64,000 nucleotides of DNA. It comes from Oxalobacter formigenes (GTDB lineage: Bacteria; Pseudomonadota; Gammaproteobacteria; Burkholderiales; Burkholderiaceae_D). Position 1 is the first letter of the stretch. Every line of letters starts with the position of its first letter. Of this stretch, positions 26,659 through 36,327 are shown piece by piece. A model generated the notes under the pieces. It did not search any database. It was not told the origin of the DNA and was given only the letters and a program-made list of their open reading frames with translations. The stretch covers positions 49,064-113,063 of the forward strand of contig JAMPAN010000003.1 in assembly GCA_023667225.1 (NCBI GenBank). The letters are read 5' to 3'. The position numbers and the translations under genes are program-made.

Positions 26659-27547
26659 ATGCTTCGCCAATCCGTTCTGATATTAGCTGTTGCTTTAATA
26701 GCAGGCATGTTTCATTTTTCCTGTGCGGAGGATACTATGGAAACAAACGAAGAGCAGCTTCCTTGCTTGTTGCTGAATAATGGGGAAAGCATTCCCCGGC
26801 TTGGTCTTGGCACATTTATGTTACAGGAAGGTAATGAAGCATATAACGCTGTTCTTGTTGCCCTTATGAGCGGTTATAGACATATTGATACAGCTCATGC
26901 CTATGGGAAGAGATGAGTGTAGGCTGTGCAGTAAAAGACAGCGGAATCCCAAGAAATAAAGTCTGGATAACTTCAAAATTATGGCCAAATGAATTTGGCG
27001 AGGGAATAACAGAAAAGGCACTGGACAGGATGCTAAAGAGGATGGAGCTGGATTATATTAATCTTGTTTATCTCCATCAGCCTGCCGGCAATGTTTCTGG
27101 AGCATGGAAAAATCTGGTTAAAGCACAAAGAGAAGGTAAGGTCAGGGTGCCTGGCATCTCAAATTTGAAGTGTTGTTTGATAAATTTATCAGGACGGTTG
27201 AAGTGAAACCACAAATGATGCAGCCGGAATGTCATCTTTATACGCATCGCATACGCCGGCAAAAAATTCTTAAAGAAAATCATATTCAACAGGAAAACAG
27301 GTATCCGCCGGGAGACGGCAAAGCAATGGACTGATTTTGAAAATCCTGTAATTAAGAGGATTGCAGGAAAACATAAAAAATCGCCAGCACAGGTTGTTAT
27401 AAGATGGCATATTCAGGAAGGTTTCGCTGTTATTCCTGGCATTTCCTGCCAAAAGAAAACAGGAATGTCTTTGATTTTTATTTGTCAGATGAGAAAATGA
27501 CAGAAATCCGTGCATTGAATACCGAAAAAAGGATATTTAATATTTGA
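26659..27547 (+). pseudogene. aldo/keto reductase, frameshifted and decayed
   Basis: The first fragment has a leader (ILAVALIAGMFHFSCA) and IPRLGLGTFMLQEGNEAYNAV, then YRHIDTAHAYGK, the AKR aspartate/tyrosine region, ending at TGA near 26916. A second frame continues with GIPRNKVWITSKLWPNEFG and LDYINLVYLHQP, ending by frameshift near VPGISNLK. Remnants follow: [24 protein letters not shown], and a C-terminus [18 protein letters not shown] that stops at 27545-27547. Several frameshifts make it a pseudogene. It sits 14 bp after the dead hydrolase, so both probably belonged to one operon that has decayed. Confidence 0.8.
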
Positions 27548-27748
27548 AGAACAAAAAGGCGTTATCCTGAGATAATTTTAACTGACTAAAAGAGAAAAGG
27601 AGATTTATGGGTATATAGGTTTATCGCGTGAAATAAATAATTTTGTTTGATTGCGAAAACGTTTTTGAAAAAGCCATCCGCAACCAAATGGCATATAAAA
27701 GCAAAGTCCTTGCCCTGGCAGGCGGGCAATGGTGCCTATGAACAGATT

Positions 27749-28618
27749 TTATGAATATATGTCTGGCATTCCGGAAGGTTGTGTTTTAAATCGTCTATGC
27801 ATCCAGAAGTATTCAGCAGGATGTTCACGGATTCGCTGCTCTATCCATTCGTTCATGTACCTGGTTGCTGCATCAATATCATTACCTGGAAAGTTTTTCC
27901 ACGGCGGATAGAACCTGACGCGCCATCCTTTATAGCCAGGCATAAAAGATGCCATTACCGGAATAACTGTTGCATGAGTGGCTGAGGCGATACGCGCAGG
28001 TGCAGTCAGCGTTGAGGCAGGATGTCCGAAGAAAGGGGTAAAAACAGCATTACGCCTGCCAAAATCCATATCCGGCAGCATATAGAACGGAATGTTCTTT
28101 TTCAGAGAGCGGATAATGGGTTTGATACCCTGTTTCCGGGTAAATAACAGTACATCCTTATTGAATCGCATTCGCCCATGCCTCAGCATTCGGTCAATAA
28201 TCCTGTTTTTCTGAGGGGTATAAATAGAGCTTCCAATTGTATTAAGGGTAACAACAATTCCCGGAATTTCCAGGCAGACAAAATGCGGACATAAAAAAAT
28301 GACGGGGCCTGAATGTACGGTTTCTATAGGAAATTTGTCATCCAGTTTAATAAGACGCTCTATTCTTTTTTGTGATGACCACCAGAGAATTCCCCTTTCA
28401 ATAACACTGCGTCCATAGGCCTGGAAATGTGCTTTTGCCAGTTTATTGCGTGCTGTTTCCGGCATATCCGGAAAGCAGATTCGTAAATTTGTTTTGACAA
28501 TATGCCTTCTATACGGTACTACATAATAGGCAATCGTCCCTATTCCTTTTCCGATTCTGCCAAGTATGGGAAGAGGGAGCCAATGTAATAACCAGAGGAA
28601 AAAGATAACCAGTTTCAT
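27749..28618 (-). CDS. LpxL/HtrB-family lipid A acyltransferase-like protein
   Basis: A 289-residue lysophospholipid acyltransferase-fold protein with an N-terminal hydrophobic segment (LVIFFLWLLHWLPLPILGRIG). The HX4E catalytic motif appears as PHFVCLE near residue 112. The later FYMLPDMDFGRRNAVFTPFFG segment is typical of late lipid A acyltransferases, which transfer a second acyl chain to Kdo2-lipid IVA. It lies at the end of the LPS gene cluster, about 250 bp from the sulfatase-fold gene. The acyl chain and position cannot be told from sequence. Confidence 0.85.
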   Translation of the reverse strand: MKLVIFFLWLLHWLPLPILGRIGKGIGTIAYYVVPYRRHIVKTNLRICFPDMPETARNKLAKAHFQAYGRSVIERGILWWSSQKRIERLIKLDDKFPIETVHSGPVIFLCPHFVCLEIPGIVVTLNTIGSSIYTPQKNRIIDRMLRHGRMRFNKDVLLFTRKQGIKPIIRSLKKNIPFYMLPDMDFGRRNAVFTPFFGHPASTLTAPARIASATHATVIPVMASFMPGYKGWRVRFYPPWKNFPGNDIDAATRYMNEWIEQRIREHPAEYFWMHRRFKTQPSGMPDIYS

Positions 28619-28872
28619 ATCCTGTTTTTGTTTTGTGCAAGATTTATTACGATCGGGAACTCAGAAAAGTGTATTATTCATATTTGATGTAACGGTGATA
28701 CTGCATATTTTAAGGTATAGGCTGGTTCTGTAGAGGGCATATATAAAAACAAGTTTATTTTCCTTTTCTCCTGAAAAGGCTCTGCACAGCGGATATAATG
28801 AAGCATAACCTTAATTTATATGACGGCAAGTTTGAAATTCTCTTGCAAAACGCTTGTTGTTATATCAGGCTT

Positions 28873-30843
28873 TCATTGCTCTACCTCAGTTTCATGAGAA
28901 GGATACTTTGAAAGAAAACACTGCTTTTTTTTCATGCTTTCATAAAAATATTGTTGCGCTGCATGAGCGCGTTGAAGCAAGTCGTCAGGCGCTTTTTTAT
29001 CCTGTACTGTTTTACTGCCTCTTATATAAGTGATTGTTTTTTTACCATTGTCCGGCTCAAAAATGACATCGGTTCCTTTTACTGCATAAAAACCTTCTCC
29101 GGCACGGATAAGTGCAATGCGTGGCCCTGGACTAAAAACAGAGCGGCCAAGCGGTATGCTTTTATCTGAGCGGATACCCAGGAAGTCCAGGATACTTGGC
29201 AAAATATCGATCTGCTGTACAGGATCTTCTTCTGTCATGTTAGGCAGGGAAATGGATGGGTGGTAAAAGATAATAGGAATACGCCACGAACCCAGCGGAT
29301 CATTACGATATGCGTCCATGAACTGTATGGACGCATGGTCAGCGGTAATGACGAAAAGCGTGTTCTTAAACCATGTTTTTTTTGATACGGTATCAAAGAA
29401 CTGCCTTAATGCAATATCTGCATATTGCTGTGCTCTGAGCATCTTATGAGGTGCCTCTGGCAAGATATTCTCATATTTTAATGGAATATGGTATGGTGTA
29501 TGGCCCGACAATGAAAAAACAGCGGCAGCGAAGGGTTTTTCTTTTGCATACATTTTGTCAATTTCAGTTGCCACATACTGGAAATAAGGTTCATCAGGGA
29601 TGCCCCATGAGTCAGCTTCAGAAGGGAAGGGATAGTCTTCAAGCGAAAAATGCTGTTGAAATCCTGCCAGGATGGCAAAACGGTCAAAAGACATGGAACC
29701 TTTCTTTGCGGCATGGAAAAATGCTGTTGTATAGCCTTGTTTTGCCAGTGCAGTTCCCATTCCTTCAAAGCGTGCATTAGCATAATTTGAAGCCAGAAAA
29801 GAGGTGGCGCCCAAAGAGGGAATGCCGCCAAGAACAGCCGGCACGCCTTCGATGCTTCGCGCTGCATTGGCAAATGCATTGGGGAAAAAGAGGGATTTTT
29901 CTGCAAGAGAATCTATAAATGGCGTATATCCTTTTACATGATTAATCTTTCCCATATAGGAAAGCGACAGACTTTCCATGATGATAACGATAACATTTTG
30001 CGGCCTTGTTGTCTGGCAGGTATTGATGATGGAAGGTTTCCCTGCAAAACCGTTCAATCTGGACAAAAGCGCGTGTGAATCATTAAAATACTTTTTTTCT
30101 ATGATGTTTTTACCCCGCAGGCTTTTGATAAAGGTAAACGGCGTATTTAAAGCCCAGTTTCCCAGATCCAGATCAGGATGCGTATCGGCAACTCTCAATG
30201 GTTTTGTATTGCTGATTCCTCCCCGTATGCCAATGATGAGTATGGCAGTGACGATACAGCATATAACAATGTTCGATGCAGAGGGTGATACCAGCTTATG
30301 CCTGGATGAAGCATATTCCTGGATTTTCCATATGGCATAAGCCCATGCTGATAGCGAGAGAACTCCAGAAAAAATCAATAGCGGATACTGGATTGCGAAA
30401 TTAACAAATAACTGTTTTTCTCCTTCCTGGAAAAGGAAGAGTGCAGGAAGCGTTAGACGGGATTTTACATAAGGGACGAGCTCAATATCAACAAACGCGA
30501 AAAAGAATAAAGGAATCCCATGCAGCAGGAGGAATATTGCAGCAGATTTCCAACGGTACTTATCTATTATGGAAGGCAATGGGATAATAAGGAAAATTAC
30601 CGGCAACAAGAGCATAAATGCCAATGCTGATATATCGAAATGCAATCCTGTTATCAGCGCACTTAATAATTCCGGAACAGGATGATTGGCAATTAATGAA
30701 TTATTCCATAAAAAATCCAGTGTGCGAATAATGAGAAACATCAATGCTGTTGGTATGGCGAAGAGCAGCAAAAAGCCAATGCGTTTGAACAACGTTTTAA
30801 AAAACAAAGCAGCGCGCAAATTGCCCAGATAGCGGATGTTCAT
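28873..30843 (-). CDS. LTA-synthase-like sulfatase-fold membrane phosphotransferase
   Basis: A 656-residue protein with five N-terminal membrane helices (to ~residue 210) and a periplasmic alkaline-phosphatase/sulfatase-fold domain. The domain starts at VIVIIMESLSLSYMG (metal-binding Glu) and includes FFHAAKKGSMSFDRF, FSLSGHTPYH and LFVITADHAS (metal-binding Asp-His). The catalytic nucleophile, a Thr in the classic family, aligns with a Ser in NAARSIEGVPAVLGGIPS. Family members transfer glycerophosphate or phosphoethanolamine groups from phospholipids to envelope glycans. Placement inside an LPS cluster suggests it decorates LPS or a related glycan; the substrate is inferred. Confidence 0.82.
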   Translation of the reverse strand: MNIRYLGNLRAALFFKTLFKRIGFLLLFAIPTALMFLIIRTLDFLWNNSLIANHPVPELLSALITGLHFDISALAFMLLLPVIFLIIPLPSIIDKYRWKSAAIFLLLHGIPLFFFAFVDIELVPYVKSRLTLPALFLFQEGEKQLFVNFAIQYPLLIFSGVLSLSAWAYAIWKIQEYASSRHKLVSPSASNIVICCIVTAILIIGIRGGISNTKPLRVADTHPDLDLGNWALNTPFTFIKSLRGKNIIEKKYFNDSHALLSRLNGFAGKPSIINTCQTTRPQNVIVIIMESLSLSYMGKINHVKGYTPFIDSLAEKSLFFPNAFANAARSIEGVPAVLGGIPSLGATSFLASNYANARFEGMGTALAKQGYTTAFFHAAKKGSMSFDRFAILAGFQQHFSLEDYPFPSEADSWGIPDEPYFQYVATEIDKMYAKEKPFAAAVFSLSGHTPYHIPLKYENILPEAPHKMLRAQQYADIALRQFFDTVSKKTWFKNTLFVITADHASIQFMDAYRNDPLGSWRIPIIFYHPSISLPNMTEEDPVQQIDILPSILDFLGIRSDKSIPLGRSVFSPGPRIALIRAGEGFYAVKGTDVIFEPDNGKKTITYIRGSKTVQDKKAPDDLLQRAHAAQQYFYESMKKKQCFLSKYPSHETEVEQ

Positions 30844-30868
30844 AGAATTCTATTTATTAAACTATCTT

Positions 30869-31795
30869 TTATTCCAATAATTCGGCCTGCGTTACCGTTG
30901 CTGTACCAAATTTACCCACGACAATACCACCAGCCCGGTTGGCAACAGTAATGGCCTCGTTTATTTCCATTCCTGCGCCGATCATGGACGCAAGTGTGGC
31001 AATAACAGTATCGCCGCCACCTGATACGTCAAAAACTTCTTTGGCTATGGCTGGCACATGAATATTTCCTTCTTTTCCGTACAGTGATATACCTTCTTCG
31101 GATCGCGTCAGTACCAGGGCGTACAGATTCAGTTGTTTTCGCAGATTTTGGGATTTTTCCTGAAGTTCCTTTTCGTCCTTCCATGCCCCAATAATTTTGC
31201 GAAGTTCATTTTTGTTTGGTGTCAGGAAGGTTGCGCCCGCATAAAGAGAAAAATCATTTCCTTTTGGATCGACCAATACGGTTTTTCCAGCTGTTCTTGC
31301 GCTGGCAATCATGTCGGGGACATACTTCATGGTGCCTTTTGCATAATCAGACAAGATAATGACATCATGTTTGTACAGTGTTTTTTTGTATTGGTTGAGA
31401 ATAGATTGTGCGGCATGCTCTGATGGGCAAGATTCAAAGTCAATCCTGATGAGTTGCTGCTGGTTGGCGATAACACGCAATTTGACAATGGTGGGCATTT
31501 CCGTGTCGCGATGCAGCAACGGGACTATGTTGTTTTTCTTGAGAATGCCGGACAGGCTCTTTCCTGCCTCGTCGTTACCGATGATGCCCAACAGGGTAGC
31601 TTGCGGTCCTAATGAGGCGACATTCCGTGCGACATTGGCTGCGCCGCCCAGCCGGTCTTCGCGTGTTTTTATCAGTGAAACCGGTACGGGGGCTTCCGGT
31701 GAAATGCGGTTGACCTCGCCAAACCAGTAACGATCAAGCATGATATCTCCCACGACGAGTATGCGAAGTGAATGAAGACGTGTATAAATAGACAT
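30869..31795 (-). CDS. hldA: D-glycero-beta-D-manno-heptose-7-phosphate kinase
   Basis: A 308-residue PfkB/ribokinase-fold kinase that phosphorylates heptose 7-phosphate for ADP-heptose synthesis. GDIMLDRYWFGEVNRISPEAPVPV and GGAANVARNVASLG are signatures of the RfaE kinase domain. The anion-hole motif reads DVSGGGDTVIATLA, with Gly in place of the usual Ala. The nucleotidyltransferase domain of bifunctional HldE is absent, so a separate hldC would be needed. It lies in the LPS cluster, 25 bp before the next gene. Confidence 0.92.
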   Translation of the reverse strand: MSIYTRLHSLRILVVGDIMLDRYWFGEVNRISPEAPVPVSLIKTREDRLGGAANVARNVASLGPQATLLGIIGNDEAGKSLSGILKKNNIVPLLHRDTEMPTIVKLRVIANQQQLIRIDFESCPSEHAAQSILNQYKKTLYKHDVIILSDYAKGTMKYVPDMIASARTAGKTVLVDPKGNDFSLYAGATFLTPNKNELRKIIGAWKDEKELQEKSQNLRKQLNLYALVLTRSEEGISLYGKEGNIHVPAIAKEVFDVSGGGDTVIATLASMIGAGMEINEAITVANRAGGIVVGKFGTATVTQAELLE

Positions 31796-31881
31796 TTCTG
31801 TTACTTGGAATAATTTTTCTTGTTTTGTTTTGCCATGAGGAAACGCTGATGTTTAATAACTTATTGAGTTCAGAAAGGCTT

Positions 31882-32954
31882 TTATTGGATAACATGATTT
31901 TTAATAAAATCATGTAGTATTATTTCCAACGATTTTTTTTCAATTTTGCCGATACAGGGATAGCAAGGCATCTTGTCTTTATCCGGATGAGTGCAATTCC
32001 AGTTGCAGAAATAACAGGGCAGCCGGCAGTTGATCAGCATAGCCTTTTCCGGAAGAAGCCTTCCGAAATGTCCCCCGCCATAAAACATGATAGTGGGGAT
32101 TGACCAAAGTGAAGCGATATGGACAGGCCCTGTTTCATTTCCAATAACGAGGGATGCCTGTGCGATAATATTCAATACATTTTCCAATGTTGTATTTCCT
32201 GTCAGGTTGATAAAATCTTTATAATCTGCTGTACGGATATAGGTAACTGCCATCACGGCAACCGGCATATTGAAGCGTGAGGAAATATTTTCCAGAACGG
32301 GAAACAGTGCGGGGGGGGGTAACTGCGTTTTGGGTCACTGCTGTCAGCAATATAGGCAATATATTTTTTACCAGTAAGACATGGAGGTAATTCCTGATTT
32401 TGCACGGGATGGATAAAAGAATGAAACGGAGAGGAAGCAAACGAGACAGCATGGCCTAAAAGTGTCTTTTCATGTTCAAGAACAGAGCGGTACTGTCCTT
32501 CTTTCATTGAAGAAAGGCTTTTGACCAATTTCAATCCACGCAATCTGAAACGCTCACGAAAAGAAGATGTGAGCTGGTAGCCATATTTTTCGACAGCTCC
32601 CGAATTACGAACGATATCGGAATTAACAGAAGAGTGCGTGACTGAGCCAATAGCGAGTTTGAAGCCCAGCTTGCGTATCATTTTCATAAATTGCCAGCGG
32701 TATTTTAGTGAAGTACGGTAAGCTCTGTAATCCAAAGGTATAAGTTTGTGTTCCGGCAAAAGCAGTTTGCCGATTGGGAGAAACTCTTTCCTGATAATCA
32801 GATAAACATCATAATGATTATCTTTGAGCCATTTAACAGATGCCGATGTTGTATAAACCAAATCGCCTATATGATCGTCCCTAACCAGCAATACCCTGTC
32901 TGATTTCTCTGGGCTGGGTAAGATAAAATATGCATGGGGCAACAGCCATTTCAT
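31882..32954 (-). CDS. family 9 glycosyltransferase (heptosyltransferase-like), frameshifted at a homopolymer
   Basis: The two halves of one glycosyltransferase lie in different frames. The first half (from ATG 32954) begins MKWLLPHAYFILPSPEKSDR and reaches SSDPKRSYPP; the second carries ALFPVLENISSRFN, then ASLVIGNETGPVHIASLWSIPT, the GT9 acceptor/donor motif, and ends at 31882. The break is exactly at nine C residues on the coding strand (32311-32319). Seven or ten C would restore one frame of about 357 codons; as given, translation ends at 32253. Its start overlaps the family 8 gene by four bases. It may be a phase-variable LPS core transferase that is OFF here, or a sequencing error. Confidence 0.8.
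32311..32319. repeat. homopolymer tract G9 (C9 on coding strand), candidate contingency locus
   Basis: A run of nine identical bases inside a glycosyltransferase gene at the exact point where the reading frame shifts. Tracts of this length in surface-glycan genes commonly mediate slipped-strand phase variation. Confidence 0.75.
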
Positions 32955-33904
32955 GCTATTGTGCCTTTCAATTTATTATGAAACCGTGATTTTTTCAACA
33001 ATTTCAGTTTCATCATGATATAGAGTATCCATGCTATTATTCCTTCTTTTTTTCTGTTTGTTCTAAATAAGTATTTTGAGAGAAGACGCATTTCACGCGG
33101 GACTGTTATTGCTTTCTGCTCAATACTTTCCCATGATAAACGGGAATGATAGGATAACCAGGTGTTTGCCAGGGGATTGATATTATAGGGATGCCATGGC
33201 TTGATCTTCCCTGCATAATGAATGATTCTTGTGTCAGGCGGGATGAGTTTGTTTGGCACTCCCAAATCACAAATGAAATTGAATTTTCTATCAATGTATA
33301 TTACGTTATTTCCTATAACAACATTTAATACATCCTGATCAAAAAAATCCAATTGCGCATGATTGGCAACAAGATGATTCATACATTCATTGCAAGTGTT
33401 GCGGATTCTCCATTCATGAATATTAATCAACATAAATCCGGCGTTAAAATAACGCTTTGTTTGAAGGTTTAACGCAGCAGACTGGCGTATAACCATACGA
33501 GGGACATCAGCGACTACTGCAGCAACATAACCTTCCAGATTGAGATAGAGCAATTCCTGAAGTGACCCGGTACAGACCATATCTGCATCCAGGTAGAGAA
33601 AACGGTCAGTCTGGCCGCGAAGTGTATCTGCCATCAGAAAACGTAATAGCAGGACATTTTTTCCTCCAGGATATTGCGCACAGAACATATCTTCATCAAT
33701 GATATGGATATGAAAAGGTGTCTGATACTGATTTTCCAGCTTTTTCAGTATTTCCTGATCCTGCCAGGGGAGAAAAAACGCAAAGACATGAAATTCAATT
33801 GCTGTATCAGGATTATTTTCCAGAATGGAAATTGCCGTTACACATAGAGGATGAAAAAAATTGGGAACGATACCGAAAGCGATATGCAGTGTGTGTTTTT
33901 CCAT
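32951..33904 (-). CDS. family 8 glycosyltransferase (LPS galactosyl/glucosyltransferase-like)
   Basis: A 317-residue GT-A fold retaining glycosyltransferase. It shows LHIAFGIVPNFFHPLCVTAISILENN (UDP-sugar-binding strand), the DXD metal motif in FLYLDADMVCTGS (~residue 100), YFNAGFMLINIHEWR and FFDQDVLNVV. IIHYAGKIKPWH is the family's closing motif. It resembles RfaI/RfaJ-type enzymes that add hexoses to LPS core. The C-terminal ~50 residues are basic and may be membrane-associated. Its ATG overlaps the stop of the ligase-like gene by one base, so translation is coupled. Confidence 0.88.
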   Translation of the reverse strand: MEKHTLHIAFGIVPNFFHPLCVTAISILENNPDTAIEFHVFAFFLPWQDQEILKKLENQYQTPFHIHIIDEDMFCAQYPGGKNVLLLRFLMADTLRGQTDRFLYLDADMVCTGSLQELLYLNLEGYVAAVVADVPRMVIRQSAALNLQTKRYFNAGFMLINIHEWRIRNTCNECMNHLVANHAQLDFFDQDVLNVVIGNNVIYIDRKFNFICDLGVPNKLIPPDTRIIHYAGKIKPWHPYNINPLANTWLSYHSRLSWESIEQKAITVPREMRLLSKYLFRTNRKKEGIIAWILYIMMKLKLLKKSRFHNKLKGTIA

Positions 33905-35187
33905 TATTTTTCTTTGTTCAGATGTTTTTCATAGGCAACAAGAAATGCCATCATCACAACATAAAACATGGTGGCACGCTGCCAGAAAAACAGGCAATCA
34001 ACAAGGGTGAAAAAGAAATAACCGCCTATTAGGCAGAGTCCCATCAGAGAGGGGAAAATAGAACGGGTTTTGGCTTTCTGCATCTTTTTTATAAACCAGA
34101 TTGCAGGTACAAACCATGTTGCCAATAAGGCAAGGAGGCCTGCTATACCGCGGGTTGCCATGGTAAAAAGAATTTCATTATGGGAATGCTGTGTGTTTAT
34201 GGAGGCCACACGTGATACGATTCCTTTTTGATGTAAATCCCTGAAAAAATCCGGCATTCGTGATAACGTTATGCCAAATACCGGGCTGCTGCTGAAGGCA
34301 ATCAGAGAGCCGTGCCAGTGCTGAAGCCGTATGCCGATAGAGGTATCGGGATTGTAAGAAAGCTGCCGGATATCGCTTATGCCTTCCTGCAAACGGCTTG
34401 TTTTGTATATATTCGTGCTGTAAGACAGTATGCCGAGCAAAATTATTACCAATGCTATTAGGGTGATGGCTTTTCGGTTATTTTGATTTTGCCTGGTTTT
34501 CCGCCAGCCATAAAAGCACAGTATGGCAAACAATGGATAGCCCAGCCAGACACCACGAACCTTATACAGGAAGGAAATGTAAAGTCCGCAGATAATGGCA
34601 ACGCCAATCAACAAATTGACATAACGATTTTGTTTTTTGAAGTTTTCAATAAGGAACAATGCCAACATGCATGCCATGATGGTTGTCAGGCACGAGAAGA
34701 TGATAAATGAAGTCATCGGCAGATATTGCCTTGACCGGATTTCTCCACCGTTTGTTGCGATAAAAGCCAGTATAAATCCTGGTATGCAAACAGCAGTGAA
34801 TGATAATGGCAGGTTTAAGACGAATTTCCCCTTTATTTTGACAAAGCACCAGAGAATAAAGGGGAAAAACAGGAAACGAATAACTGCATCATAATCCTGT
34901 ACATGAAAATTCCTGTTGACCAGTTCGCTTATAAAAACGGCAATAACAAGCGCCAGCATGGAAAAGCAAAGCCAGCGATACTTCTTCCAGAATCCGCTTA
35001 CAGCGATTTTTTCCCTGAAAGCGGTTCTTGCCATTGAGACTATTCCGGTTATAGCCAGTATGAAGAAGCAGATACCCTGAACTTTGGGAATCAGGAAACC
35101 CAGGGTGACAGACAAACAAAAGAGGGCAGCTACTGCATAAGAGAAATAATCTGTTTTGCTCTTCGGAATTTCAGTATGAAATGGCAT
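33904..35187 (-). CDS. waaL: O-antigen ligase family membrane protein
   Basis: A 427-residue protein with about 10-12 membrane helices. A large periplasmic loop around residues 270-350 contains SIGIRLQHWHGSLIAFSSSP and ends NTQHSHNEILFTMATRGIAGLL; the H[SN]xxL-type motif is characteristic of Wzy/WaaL proteins. The ATG at 35187 follows AAAGGAAA at good spacing; a longer frame to 35223 is less likely. Position among LPS core transferases favours the ligase WaaL over a polymerase. The symbol is by context. Confidence 0.78.
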   Translation of the reverse strand: MPFHTEIPKSKTDYFSYAVAALFCLSVTLGFLIPKVQGICFFILAITGIVSMARTAFREKIAVSGFWKKYRWLCFSMLALVIAVFISELVNRNFHVQDYDAVIRFLFFPFILWCFVKIKGKFVLNLPLSFTAVCIPGFILAFIATNGGEIRSRQYLPMTSFIIFSCLTTIMACMLALFLIENFKKQNRYVNLLIGVAIICGLYISFLYKVRGVWLGYPLFAILCFYGWRKTRQNQNNRKAITLIALVIILLGILSYSTNIYKTSRLQEGISDIRQLSYNPDTSIGIRLQHWHGSLIAFSSSPVFGITLSRMPDFFRDLHQKGIVSRVASINTQHSHNEILFTMATRGIAGLLALLATWFVPAIWFIKKMQKAKTRSIFPSLMGLCLIGGYFFFTLVDCLFFWQRATMFYVVMMAFLVAYEKHLNKEK

Positions 35188-36316
35188 TGTTTTCCTTTCT
35201 TTCTTGTAATAAGGTAAGCGCATTTATTACTTTTTTAACGGAAATATCCTTTATCCAATGTCTTCTCTTTTCAGCAGTAATGACAATACTTTCTTTGTTT
35301 CCTCGTGGCTTCCACTCCGGATTTTTCTGGCGCATCATGGCAATAAACGGTATGCCAAGGGCTGCGGCGATGTGCATGATGGATGTCTCGGCTGTGATAA
35401 CCAGATCACAATGACTTAACATGGCCGGGAGCTGGAAAAAATTCTCAGTAGCGCTGAATATGCGAGTGTTTTCAAGCTTATATTGACTGACAATTTTTTT
35501 TACTTCTTCTACATTTTCCGGTATGGCGTTGAATATAAAACTTGCCTCTTTATATTTATCCATTTTTGCCATAGCACGAATGAGGACGGCTACTTGTGTA
35601 AGCGTCCAGCTTCGCTTGCGATCCTGTGCAAAGGCATTGATGAAGATGATAGGATTTTCACGCTGGATTTTGTTTGAAGTCAGATATACTTTATTATTTT
35701 CTAGCCAGATATCAGGTATATGGACAAATGGAGTGCGGTCTGTTTCTGTTATATTTAGTGCAAATAACTGGTAAAACAAGTAAGCATAGAGTTCACTGAT
35801 GTGAAAATTGACGGATGCCAATTTGTCCGGTTTGAGGAAAAGGAAAGCGTCCAGGGCGTTGTATGCCCGGCGTCGGGAGAATTGCCAGAATCGTGCCTTG
35901 CCTTTGATGCCAACGATAAATCCGGAGGGGCTTATGTTTCTTGCAAATAAGGCATACTGATGAGAATGTACTGTTGCCAGCGATACGATAACCGGATATT
36001 GTTCTTTTTTTGCTTCAATGACACTCTGTTGATATAAGTCGCCTGAATGCGTTTCATATACCTTTTGCACAAAAGGGCTGCTATTTAGCCAGTCAAACAG
36101 CCCGGATCTGGCTTGCGTGTTCTGGTGCTGTCCGGCAGCAGAGGCAGAGCGCCATGCTTTATCGGCCCATATATGAATTGCCAAGTGCGGAAAGGCGGAT
36201 GAGAGCGCGCGAAAGCAGTTTTGGAGATAACACCAGTCACCAATAGCAAGATTGAGGATAAACAGTATTTTATCTGCCTTTTGCACGATACCTGCGGGGA
36301 TAAGAGTGGCTGACAT
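35171..36316 (-). CDS. family 9 glycosyltransferase
   Basis: A 381-residue GT-B protein of the heptosyltransferase family. The N-terminal domain shows KILFILNLAIGDWCYLQNCFRAL, replacing the usual GDxxxxxP(V/A). The C-terminal domain has FINAFAQDRKRSWTLTQVAVLI and HCDLVITAETSIMHIAAALGIPFIAM, the donor-site motif with TSIMH instead of TGxxH. It probably transfers heptose or another sugar to the LPS core. It starts 12 bp after the first gene of the cluster and overlaps waaL by 17 bases. Confidence 0.85.
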   Translation of the reverse strand: MSATLIPAGIVQKADKILFILNLAIGDWCYLQNCFRALSSAFPHLAIHIWADKAWRSASAAGQHQNTQARSGLFDWLNSSPFVQKVYETHSGDLYQQSVIEAKKEQYPVIVSLATVHSHQYALFARNISPSGFIVGIKGKARFWQFSRRRAYNALDAFLFLKPDKLASVNFHISELYAYLFYQLFALNITETDRTPFVHIPDIWLENNKVYLTSNKIQRENPIIFINAFAQDRKRSWTLTQVAVLIRAMAKMDKYKEASFIFNAIPENVEEVKKIVSQYKLENTRIFSATENFFQLPAMLSHCDLVITAETSIMHIAAALGIPFIAMMRQKNPEWKPRGNKESIVITAEKRRHWIKDISVKKVINALTLLQERKENNAISY

Positions 36317-36327
36317 AGGATTGTTTT

